DNA of 8,566 nt, from NCBI GenBank assembly GCA_965368175.1, contig CBDULX010000134.1:1-8566 (forward strand), given 5' to 3'. This document shows, one piece after another, positions 1-5,739 of this stretch (position 1 is its first letter; the number at the start of each line of letters is the position of its first letter). The position numbers and the translations under genes were made by a program. Origin of the DNA: CBDULX01 sp965368175. Lineage in GTDB: Bacteria; Pseudomonadota; Gammaproteobacteria; SZUA-229. The notes under the pieces are model-generated. The model did not search any database. It had not been told where the DNA came from and saw only the letters and a list, made by a program, of their open reading frames with translations.

Positions 1-1230
1 CAGCCTGTGGTGGTGACCCTGAAAGGTGTTCCTTTTGGGCTGAGTATTTGTGAGGATATCTGGTATCAGGGGCCCTCTGAGGATGCGGCAAAAGCCGGTG
101 CCAAAGCTATGCTGATAATTAACGCTTCACCTTATCACCGGGGTAAATATCAGGAACGGCTGGATATATTGCAGCAGCGAATACAGCAAACCGGGATGTC
201 CATGTTTTATCTGAATATAGTGGGAGGTCAGGATGAACTGGTATTCGATGGCGAATCGCTGGTGCTGGATAGTGCGGGCAAACTAATCACTCAGGGGCCG
301 GATTTTGAATCTGTGGCACTGGATGTCTGGATTGACGCTGAGGGGAATACAGGAACCGATCAGGCCTTATTACCACTACCCCTGTCTGATGAGGCCAGTG
401 TATATAAAGCCCTGGTGACCGCCGTTAGAGATTATGTTGGTAATAATGGCTTTGACGGTGTGGTGATCGGCCTGTCCGGGGGCGTGGATTCGGCTCTTAC
501 CCTGGCTATAGCGGTGGATGCTCTGGGGGCGGATCAGGTGCATGCAGTGATGATGCCTTCTCGTTACACAGCCCGGATGAGCCTGGATGATGCGGCCGAG
601 GAGGCCACAACCCTGGGTGTGGATTACCGTATTATTTCTATTGAGCCCAGTTTTCAGGCTTTTCTTGATACCCTGAAGGACGATTTTGCAGGAACCGAAC
701 CGGATATCACCGAGGAGAATATCCAGGCTCGTTGTCGTGGTGTGATACTGATGGCTTTGTCCAACAAACTTGGGCGTATGTTGTTGACCACCGGCAATAA
801 AAGTGAAATGGCGGTGGGTTACAGCACCCTGTACGGTGATATGGCCGGAGGTTTTGCGCCATTGAAAGATGTCAGCAAAACCCTGGTGTATCGGTTATGT
901 CATTATCGAAACAGTATCAGCCCGGTGATTCCGGCCAGAGTAATCGAGCGGCCACCGTCAGCGGAATTGCGACCCGACCAGGTGGATCAGGATAGCCTGC
1001 CGGATTATGCGGTGCTGGATGGCATACTGGAGCTGTCGGTGGAGCAGGACAGGCCCAAAGCTGAGGTGATTGCGGCCGGTTATGATGAAGCTATTGTCGA
1101 TCGGGTGATTCGCATGGTGCAGTTAAATGAATATAAGCGTCGACAGGCACCGCCAGGTGTGCGCATTACTCGTCGGGCGTTTGGACGAGATCGGCGTTAT
1201 CCCATCACATCGGGCTATCGACGGGACTGA
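1..1230 (+). CDS. nadE: Glutamine-dependent NAD+ synthetase, 3' part (5' end outside window)
   Basis: Catalyses the last step of NAD+ synthesis: ATP-dependent amidation of deamido-NAD+ using ammonia released from glutamine; cytoplasmic. The frame is open from base 1, so the GTG at 7 is internal; 409 residues are visible of a usual ~540. Residues 1-110 are the end of the nitrilase-type glutaminase domain: the SICEDIW motif carries the catalytic Cys (codon 49-51), while the partner Glu and Lys lie upstream of the window. Residues ~130-409 are the synthetase domain, with the P-loop SGGVDSA (from base 475), TTGNKSEMAVGY, and RPPSAELRPDQVDQDSLPDY near the C terminus. The ending KRRQAPPGVRITRRAFGRDR is typical of the family and the stop is TGA at 1228-1230. 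The glutaminase domain separates it from the ammonia-only NadE of E. coli. glnB follows on the same strand. No frameshift or missing key residue is seen. Confidence 0.96.
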   Translation, partial: QPVVVTLKGVPFGLSICEDIWYQGPSEDAAKAGAKAMLIINASPYHRGKYQERLDILQQRIQQTGMSMFYLNIVGGQDELVFDGESLVLDSAGKLITQGPDFESVALDVWIDAEGNTGTDQALLPLPLSDEASVYKALVTAVRDYVGNNGFDGVVIGLSGGVDSALTLAIAVDALGADQVHAVMMPSRYTARMSLDDAAEEATTLGVDYRIISIEPSFQAFLDTLKDDFAGTEPDITEENIQARCRGVILMALSNKLGRMLLTTGNKSEMAVGYSTLYGDMAGGFAPLKDVSKTLVYRLCHYRNSISPVIPARVIERPPSAELRPDQVDQDSLPDYAVLDGILELSVEQDRPKAEVIAAGYDEAIVDRVIRMVQLNEYKRRQAPPGVRITRRAFGRDRRYPITSGYRRD

Positions 1231-1262
1231 AAAGTACGTTATCATTGAGCCGGTAGAAAACT

Positions 1263-1333
1263 AAGGAACCCCTGGTTAAGTCTGGACGCTTTTAGCCAGC
1301 ATAAAACCATCACGACCTGATCAGAGGTTCCCT
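1263..1333 (+). repeat. Long imperfect inverted repeat in nadE-glnB spacer (possible structured leader)
   Basis: Bases 1263-1286 can pair with 1310-1333. By hand I count 18 Watson-Crick and 2 G-T pairs over 24 positions, with a core GGAACC (1265-1270) / GGTTCC (1326-1331) flanked by CTG/CAG, and a loop of about 23 nt. The 3' arm contains the perfect palindrome CTGATCAG (1317-1324). No T-run follows, so it does not look like an intrinsic terminator for nadE. It may be a folded leader or processing site in a nadE-glnB transcript, or an operator-like palindrome ahead of glnB. The pairing is seen; the role is inference. Confidence 0.5.
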
Positions 1334-1351
1334 AATAGATCTGATGATCGC

Positions 1352-1375
1352 AGGCCATTAATTTATAGATGGCCT
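1352..1375 (+). promoter_or_regulatory. Hairpin just upstream of the glnB ribosome binding site
   Basis: AGGCCAT (1352-1358) and ATGGCCT (1369-1375) are perfect 7-bp inverted arms around an A/T-rich 10-nt loop. The 3' arm ends five bases before the purine tract GGGGGA (1381-1386) that serves as the glnB ribosome binding site. In RNA this would be a small stable stem beside the translation start. As DNA it could be a repressor half-site pair. No family assignment is possible from sequence alone. Confidence 0.4.
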
Positions 1376-1390
1376 AAACAGGGGGATAGA

Positions 1391-1729
1391 ATGAAAAAAA
1401 TAGTAGCTATTATCAAACCCTTTAAGCTGGATGATGTCCGGGCAGGTTTGACCGATGTGGGTATCACCGGAATGACCGCGACTGAAGTCAAGGGTTTTGG
1501 TCGTCAGAAAGGGCACACTGAGTTATACCGTGGTGCAGAATATGTAGTGGATTTTATTCCCAAGGTTAAAATTGAAATAATCCTCGAATCAGAGCGTGTT
1601 GATCAGTGCATTGAGGTGATTACTAATGCTGCCAGAACCGGCAAGATCGGTGACGGTAAAATTTTTGTCAGCAACGTTGAGAGAATTGTCCGAATACGCA
1701 CCGGTGAGGTGGATAATGAAGCTATCTAA
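1391..1729 (+). CDS. glnB: Nitrogen regulatory protein PII
   Basis: Small trimeric signal protein that senses 2-oxoglutarate, ATP/ADP and, through GlnD uridylylation, glutamine; it controls targets such as GlnE, NtrB and other nitrogen enzymes. It has the full family length of 112 residues, beginning MKKIVAIIKPFKLDDVR. The T-loop is intact (GFGRQKGHTELYRGAEY, residues 35-51) with the uridylylation site Tyr51 and Tyr46. TGKIGDGKIF (83-92) and RIRTGE (101-106) form the nucleotide pocket. Asp54 and overall similarity favour GlnB over GlnK, and no amtB lies beside it, as would be expected for glnK. The start is ATG with GGGGGA four bases upstream. It stands 160 bp after nadE and ends in its own terminator, so it may be expressed from its own promoter in the spacer, by read-through from nadE, or both. 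Confidence 0.95.
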   Translation: MKKIVAIIKPFKLDDVRAGLTDVGITGMTATEVKGFGRQKGHTELYRGAEYVVDFIPKVKIEIILESERVDQCIEVITNAARTGKIGDGKIFVSNVERIVRIRTGEVDNEAI

Positions 1730-1733
1730 ATCG

Positions 1734-1758
1734 AAAAAGGCGCTTTAAGCGCCTTTTT
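1734..1758 (+). terminator. Rho-independent terminator of glnB
   Basis: A perfect 11-bp stem, AAAAAGGCGCT / AGCGCCTTTTT, with a TTA loop begins five bases after the glnB stop codon and ends in five Ts. The A-tract at the 5' side gives it bidirectional character, so it could also stop transcription arriving from the bamD side. Confidence 0.93.
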
Positions 1759-2069
1759 ATATCCTGCTTAGTATAAGTCGGGATTTATACGACACATGGA
1801 AGTCGCAGATTAAACTAACAGTTGCTTGTAGCCGCTATTTGGCAGAAGCGTACTGATCAAAAAATTTTAAAACTTTGCCACAGAGTCACAGAGCGCACAG
1901 AGAAAACAGTCGTGGCTGTATTAGGGCGAACTTATAAAAACTCTGTGTTCTCTGTGCCTCTGTGGCAAATCTTTTGATTTTAAGTTAGCAAACGTCAGCT
2001 TCAGGGTGATTGGAGTCATTCCGACCAGGTTTATCAGATCTGGTTTGAGCTAATATATCTGATTCGATT
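1759..2069. other. Gene-free stretch between convergent glnB and bamD
   Basis: I see no coding region here: there is no recognisable open frame with a ribosome binding site on either strand. Contents are a short dyad GTATAA (1771-1776) / TTATAC (1785-1790), the large CACAGAG palindrome at 1874-1969 with A/T-rich flanks, and a weak dyad ACCAG (2024-2028) / CTGGT (2040-2044) just after the bamD stop. The tract is A/T-rich compared with the genes. Confidence 0.7.
1874..1969. repeat. CACAGAG-unit palindromic element (long hairpin)
   Basis: The left arm (1874-1902) holds three CACAGAG units at 1879, 1887 and 1896. The right arm (1941-1969) holds three CTCTGTG units at 1941, 1950 and 1958 in mirrored spacing. 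The arms are 29 nt each, with only three non-Watson-Crick positions, and enclose a 38-nt loop that itself has a mini-dyad ACAG (1906-1909) / CTGT (1916-1919). A/T-rich sequence borders both sides, giving T-rich tracts after the stem in both directions, so bidirectional termination is possible, especially for bamD. The architecture suggests a dispersed intergenic repeat of REP/MITE type; I recall similar CACAGAG hairpins in other bacterial genomes, unverified here. No target-site duplication is evident. Confidence 0.75.
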
Positions 2070-2861
2070 TTAATTTAGTCGTGGTGGCTGTCCCAGTTCT
2101 GTTTTGTCTATATCTGCAGTTTGAATAAGTTCTTCTTTCTGGTTGGCCTGGATAACCAGACGAGTATCAGCGACCAGTTCAGGTAAATTCAGTTTGTTGT
2201 AAGCCAGTTCCAGTACCTCCAGAGCCTTACGGCTAGATGGCGTCTGTTGATAATTTTCGATGGTGTACTGGGCACGGCGTGCGGCAGCCAGCCAGGCACC
2301 CCGTTTGAGGTAATACTCGGCGACCTTCATTTCGTGTTCAGCCAGTTCATTGCGCAGGAACAGTAGACGTTTGTAGCTGTCTCCGGCGTATTTGCTTTCC
2401 GGATAACGGCGTATCAGGGTGGAATAATCCTGTATCGCCTGATTCAGGCTCTTAATGTCATGTTCGGCTGGGTCACGGGGAAACCATCCATCGAGCATGC
2501 CAGCCCCCCGGTTAAAATTAGACAGGCCTTTCAGATACCAGGCATAGTCAACATGGGGGTCACGGGGATTGAGTCGGATAAAACGATCAGCTGCTGCTAT
2601 GGCAGAGTCGGCTTCATCGAACTTGTAATAAGCATAAGCAACATCCAGCTGTGCCTGTTTGGCATAGGGGCTGAAAGGGAAACGTGCTTCCAGGGTTTCC
2701 AGTTGTTTGATAGCGGTTTCGAACTCACCGGACTTCAAGGCGTCTGTGGCCTGTGTATAGAAGTCTTCTGCGGTCCAGTCTGCAAAAATATCGGTGATTT
2801 TAGAATTTTCACTGCAGGCAGTGAGAAATATGGCAATCAGTAATAAAGCTAAATGTCGCAT
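2070..2861 (-). CDS. bamD: Outer membrane assembly lipoprotein BamD
   Basis: Essential lipoprotein of the BAM complex, which folds beta-barrel proteins into the outer membrane; it sits on the periplasmic face of that membrane and contacts BamA. The 263 residues compare with about 245 in E. coli. Residues 1-15 form a lipoprotein signal peptide ending in the lipobox LTAC with Cys16 as the acylation site; Ser17 at +2 fits outer-membrane sorting. The rest is TPR-like helices (roughly 33-225) with family hallmarks: RFPFSPYAKQAQLDVAYAYY, RLNPRDPHVDYAWYLKGL, PRDPAEHD, and RRYPESKYAGDSYKR followed by LRNELAEHE. The start is the ATG ahead of the signal peptide; no strong Shine-Dalgarno precedes it. 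It is divergent from rluD, as in E. coli. Confidence 0.95.
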   Translation of the reverse strand: MRHLALLLIAIFLTACSENSKITDIFADWTAEDFYTQATDALKSGEFETAIKQLETLEARFPFSPYAKQAQLDVAYAYYKFDEADSAIAAADRFIRLNPRDPHVDYAWYLKGLSNFNRGAGMLDGWFPRDPAEHDIKSLNQAIQDYSTLIRRYPESKYAGDSYKRLLFLRNELAEHEMKVAEYYLKRGAWLAAARRAQYTIENYQQTPSSRKALEVLELAYNKLNLPELVADTRLVIQANQKEELIQTADIDKTELGQPPRLN

Positions 2862-2934
2862 AAAACCAGGCTATCCAAAAATATTCAATCGGTTAGAATT
2901 CGTAATTATACCTAAGTTCAATCTGTGAAGCGCT
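2862..2934. promoter_or_regulatory. Divergent bamD/rluD promoter region
   Basis: This 73-bp A/T-rich spacer must carry the start signals of both genes. On the minus strand a perfect -10 hexamer TATAAT lies at 2910-2905, with no good TTGACA-like box 16-18 bases upstream (GCGCTT at 17), so the bamD promoter is incomplete by consensus. On the plus strand only weak -10-like runs (TAATTA, 2903-2908) can be proposed. Neither gene has a strong ribosome binding site: rluD has only GTGAAG ending four bases before ATG. Confidence 0.45.
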
Positions 2935-3891
2935 ATGGCTGATGAAATTTTAATCAAAACAATCCCCGAACACTATGCCCGGCAACGTCTGGATGCCGTA
3001 TTGGGGGAGCTGTTTCCGGATTATTCCCGCAGTCGGATGCAGCAATGGATCAAGAGTGGCAAGATATTGCTGGATGGTCAGCAACCCAGGGGGCGGGACA
3101 AGGTGCAGGGTTTTGAAACTGTGGAAATCCATGTTGAGCCGGAACCTCTGGATGACCGGGTAGAAGCCGAGAACATTGCACTGGATCTTATTTACGAGGA
3201 CGATGATTTGATCGTCATAAACAAACCCACCGGCCTGGTAGTGCATCCAGCGGCAGGTCACCGGTCGGGCACTTTGCAGAATGCCCTGTTACATTTCGAC
3301 CCGAAACTGGTGGAGGTGCCACGAGCGGGCATTGTGCATCGGCTGGATAAGGATACTACTGGCCTGCTGGTGGTGGCTCGGAATCTGAAATCACACAAGT
3401 CACTGGTCGATCAGTTGCAGGCACGTAGTGTTCACCGTGAATATCAGGCGGTGGTTACTGGATTGTTGACTGCGGGGGGTACGGTGAATGAACCCATTGG
3501 CCGCCATCCCCGAGACCGTAAACGTATGTGGGTGCGGGAAGACGGTAAAGAAGCGATTACCCATTACCGGGTAACTGAGCGTTACCGGGGGCATACTCTG
3601 GTAAAGGTTAACCTGGAAACCGGGCGCACACATCAAATCCGGGTACATATGGCTTACATTTATCATCCTCTGGTAGGGGATGCTGCGTACGGTGGGCGAT
3701 TGAAGCTCCCCAGGGGAGCCTCAGAAACACTCAAAACCAGTCTGAGGAATTTCAATCGTCAGGCTCTGCATGCTGGCCGACTGGGACTGATTCATCCAAC
3801 TACGGGTATGAACTGTGAGTGGCAGTCGGAGTTGCCTGAAGATATGCAGGCCCTGATCATGTTATTGCGGGAAGATCTGGAAGGTGGCTGA
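2935..3891 (+). CDS. rluD: 23S rRNA pseudouridine synthase RluD
   Basis: Converts uridines 1911, 1915 and 1917 (E. coli numbering) in helix 69 of 23S rRNA to pseudouridine, late in 50S assembly. The protein has 318 residues against 326 in E. coli. An N-terminal S4 RNA-binding domain (about 17-75) includes RLDAVLGELFPDYSRSRMQQ. The catalytic domain carries INKPTGLVVHPAAGH (95-109), the signature HRLDKDTTGLLVVA with catalytic Asp138, and ETGRTHQIRVH. The start ATG gives the normal N terminus. It is the first gene of a plus-strand run; its stop overlaps the pgeF start by 8 bases. RluD rather than RluC/RluA is supported by the bamD and pgeF neighbours, which match the E. coli locus. Confidence 0.95.
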   Translation: MADEILIKTIPEHYARQRLDAVLGELFPDYSRSRMQQWIKSGKILLDGQQPRGRDKVQGFETVEIHVEPEPLDDRVEAENIALDLIYEDDDLIVINKPTGLVVHPAAGHRSGTLQNALLHFDPKLVEVPRAGIVHRLDKDTTGLLVVARNLKSHKSLVDQLQARSVHREYQAVVTGLLTAGGTVNEPIGRHPRDRKRMWVREDGKEAITHYRVTERYRGHTLVKVNLETGRTHQIRVHMAYIYHPLVGDAAYGGRLKLPRGASETLKTSLRNFNRQALHAGRLGLIHPTTGMNCEWQSELPEDMQALIMLLREDLEGG

Positions 3892-4618
3892 TTTCCTGCT
3901 GCCTGACTGGCCGGCTCCGACCAATATCCACGCCTATACATCCACCCGTGGCGGGGGGTTCAGCCATCCACCTTTCGATAGTTTCAATCTGGGCCGTCAT
4001 GTCGGTGATGATGAAACGGATGTGCAAGCTAATCGTCAGCAATTAGTTCAACAACTGAATTTACCTGCCGAACCCGTCTGGCTGGATCAGGTGCATGGGA
4101 CTGGAGTGGTGGATCTAAGCAATGCAGTCGAAGGCTGTGAGGGTGATGCTTCCTTTGCCCGGGAAGCTCACCGGGTATGTGGTGTTATGACCGCGGATTG
4201 CCTGCCAGTCCTGTTCTGTGACCGACAGGGGCAAACGGTGGCAGCTGCCCATGCAGGCTGGCGAGGACTGCTGGCCGGGGTGCTGGAATCTACTCTGGAT
4301 GCCATGGACTGTGAACCAGAAGATATCATGGCCTGGTTGGGTCCAGCCATTGGCCCCGACCATTTTGAAGTGGGTGAGGAGGTATTTCAGGCCTTTGTTC
4401 AGCAGTCAGCAGATAGTGCACAGGCTTTTAAAGCCAATCGTCCCGGGCACTATCTGGCGAATATATACCAGCTGTCTCGATTACGTCTTCAGAAATGGGG
4501 CGTTAGTCGAATATACGGTGGTGATCTCTGTACCTTTCAGGAACAGGATCGTTTTTTTTCTTTTCGACGGGATGGTCAAACCGGGCGAATGGTCAGCTTA
4601 ATCTGGAGAGAACAATGA
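3884..4618 (+). CDS. pgeF: Peptidoglycan editing factor PgeF (YfiH, laccase-domain family)
   Basis: A 244-residue member of the YfiH/DUF152 family. E. coli PgeF removes muropeptide precursors in which MurC put L-Ser instead of L-Ala at position 1; relatives (LACC1/FAMIN) act on purine nucleosides, and older annotations say polyphenol oxidase. The metal-site triad is present as His71 (QVHGTG), Cys106 (MTADCLP) and His123 (AAHAGWRG); other matches are STRGGGFS, WLGPAIGP and FFSFRRDGQTGRM. The start is GTG, chosen because the following residues align with the E. coli N terminus at the same length and GGGAAGA (3869-3875) lies 8 bases upstream; no ATG fits. It overlaps rluD by 8 bases and the next gene by ATGA, which indicates translational coupling. 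Confidence 0.93.
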   Translation: MADFLLPDWPAPTNIHAYTSTRGGGFSHPPFDSFNLGRHVGDDETDVQANRQQLVQQLNLPAEPVWLDQVHGTGVVDLSNAVEGCEGDASFAREAHRVCGVMTADCLPVLFCDRQGQTVAAAHAGWRGLLAGVLESTLDAMDCEPEDIMAWLGPAIGPDHFEVGEEVFQAFVQQSADSAQAFKANRPGHYLANIYQLSRLRLQKWGVSRIYGGDLCTFQEQDRFFSFRRDGQTGRMVSLIWREQ

Positions 4619-5127
4619 TGTGGTCAGTGTTAACCCTGGTCGGTGCAGACCAGAAGGGTATAGTCGCGGCGGTATCCCAGGCCCTGTTTACAGCCGACTG
4701 TCAGCTCGCCGAAGCCTCAATGATGCGACTGGGTGGGAATTTTGCCATTATGTTACGGGTTGGTCATGATCAACGGGTCGATCTGGAGCAGGTATTGTCG
4801 CAGGTCACCCAGGCCATGAATCTGCATTTGCATCTGGATCAGGATGTTGAGTCAGGTTCTCAGGCTGTTGAGCCTGATGTTCATGTCACTGTGTATGGCG
4901 CCGATCGCCTGGGTATAGTGGCTCAGGTAACTGGAGTACTGGCAGAAGCCGGGCTAAATATTATCGATCTGGAAACCGCCGTGGCCGGTGATTCAAATAA
5001 ACCGATCTACATCATGTCGCTGGAAGGCCATGCCAGCCAGGGATTAGAGGCCCTGCAAAAGGCTATTGTTGATCTGGATCTCGACATAGACATCAGCCTT
5101 ACCCCCATAGATACCATGAGAGGCTGA
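4615..5127 (+). CDS. GcvR-like double ACT domain protein
   Basis: A 170-residue protein made of two ACT domains (about 4-75 and 88-165) with no DNA-binding, catalytic or membrane segment. Each begins with the ligand-loop pattern: GADQKGIVAAVSQ at 10-22 and GADRLGIVAQVTGVLAEAGL at 95-114. This architecture is that of GcvR, which in E. coli binds GcvA and, depending on glycine, blocks activation of the glycine cleavage operon; sequence similarity beyond the fold is loose, so the target is unknown. Two in-frame ATGs stand side by side at 4615 and 4618. GGAGAG (4605-4610) is four bases from the first and seven from the second, so the second (169 residues) may be the real start. It is coupled to pgeF by the ATGA overlap; def begins one base after its stop. 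Confidence 0.85.
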   Translation: MMWSVLTLVGADQKGIVAAVSQALFTADCQLAEASMMRLGGNFAIMLRVGHDQRVDLEQVLSQVTQAMNLHLHLDQDVESGSQAVEPDVHVTVYGADRLGIVAQVTGVLAEAGLNIIDLETAVAGDSNKPIYIMSLEGHASQGLEALQKAIVDLDLDIDISLTPIDTMRG

Positions 5128-5128
5128 T

Positions 5129-5635
5129 ATGCCGGTGAAGGAGATACTGACTTATCCGGATGAGCGATTGAAGCAGCTGTCTGAGCCGCTGGAGACACTG
5201 GATAATGAAATTCTTGAATTTATAAGGGAACTGGAAGCTACTCGTCAGGCGGGCCCAGGTGCCGTGGGTATAGCCGCCCCGCAGCTGGGGCTGGCCCGGC
5301 GTATAGTCATTGTTGATGTGTCCAGCAGTCGTAAGCCCAGTGATAATCATGGCCATATGGTAATGATTAACCCGGAAATCACTGAATGGGAAGGCATGGT
5401 CATGGGGCGGGAAGGCTGCTTATCCGTGCCGGACTTCACTGGAAATGTGATTCGGGCCGAGCGTATCCAGCTCAATTATATGGACCAGACAGGTGTAAGC
5501 CATAATATCGAAAGCACTGGTTTCGAGGCCCGAGCCATCCAGCATGAACTGGATCACCTGGATGGTTTATTGTTTCTGGATAGACTGGTGAGCCGACGCA
5601 CCGACCTGTTCAAACGAAAGGTCTATAAAATCTGA
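5129..5635 (+). CDS. def: Peptide deformylase
   Basis: A metalloenzyme that removes the formyl group from the N-terminal Met of nascent proteins at the ribosome. It has 168 residues, close to the 169 of E. coli. Motif 1 is AVGIAAPQ (45-52; the usual first Gly is Ala), motif 2 EGCLS (95-99) with metal ligand Cys97, and motif 3 HELDH (139-143) with two His ligands and the catalytic Glu140. The ATG is preceded by GAGAGG (5118-5123) at a 5-base distance, inside the end of the upstream gene. It is the last gene of the rluD-pgeF-gcvR-like-def run. It is not next to fmt, the usual partner of the main def gene, so it may be a second copy; the rest of the genome would decide. No clear terminator follows. 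Confidence 0.94.
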   Translation: MPVKEILTYPDERLKQLSEPLETLDNEILEFIRELEATRQAGPGAVGIAAPQLGLARRIVIVDVSSSRKPSDNHGHMVMINPEITEWEGMVMGREGCLSVPDFTGNVIRAERIQLNYMDQTGVSHNIESTGFEARAIQHELDHLDGLLFLDRLVSRRTDLFKRKVYKI

Positions 5636-5739
5636 CCCACGGTGCTTTCGTAAAAACACAAATGAATTTAACATAAACAATGATTTAGGTTATTCTTGTG
5701 ATGTTGCACAATAAATAATAATGCCAAGTTGTCATTTTA
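5636..5739 (+). promoter_or_regulatory. Spacer and probable promoter of the GGDEF-EAL gene
   Basis: A 104-bp, strongly A/T-rich gap. A possible promoter pairs TTGTGA (5696-5701) with an AATAAT/ATAATG box near 5717-5723 at about 15-16 bases, which would put transcription start near 5730 and leave a very short leader. A dyad TTGTG (5696-5700) / CACAA (5707-5711) overlaps the -35 box and could be an operator. No Shine-Dalgarno precedes the ATG at 5740. All of these are by-eye matches. Confidence 0.35.

Noticed and set aside
7..9. GTG at base 7 as the nadE start
   Set aside because: The frame is open to the window edge, and the protein would start in the middle of the nitrilase domain, just before its catalytic Cys.
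1368..1390. Sigma-54 promoter for glnB
   Set aside because: TGGCCT followed by GGGGGA does not give the GG/GC pair at -24/-12 spacing, and the site would lie on the ribosome binding site.
1879..1964. CRISPR-like array from the CACAGAG repeats
   Set aside because: Units are 7 bases, almost without spacers, and arranged as an inverted pair, not as direct repeats with unique spacers; no cas genes are in the window.
2024..2044. Intrinsic terminator immediately after bamD
   Set aside because: ACCAG/CTGGT is only a 5-bp stem and the minus strand has no T-run behind it; the CACAGAG hairpin is a better candidate.
2460..2843. 127-codon plus-strand open frame inside bamD
   Set aside because: Antisense to a well-supported gene, with no recognisable motifs or ribosome binding site. 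The same applies to the open frames opposite rluD (2950-3261, 3400-3666), pgeF and the GGDEF-EAL gene.
5636..5665. Intrinsic terminator after def
   Set aside because: Sequence after the stop has no stable stem followed by a T-run, so transcription may end by Rho or continue into the next gene.
5697..5711. CRP-type site upstream of the GGDEF-EAL gene
   Set aside because: TGTG and CACA arms are separated by 6 bases instead of the 8 required by the CRP consensus, so the dyad is kept only as an unassigned operator candidate.
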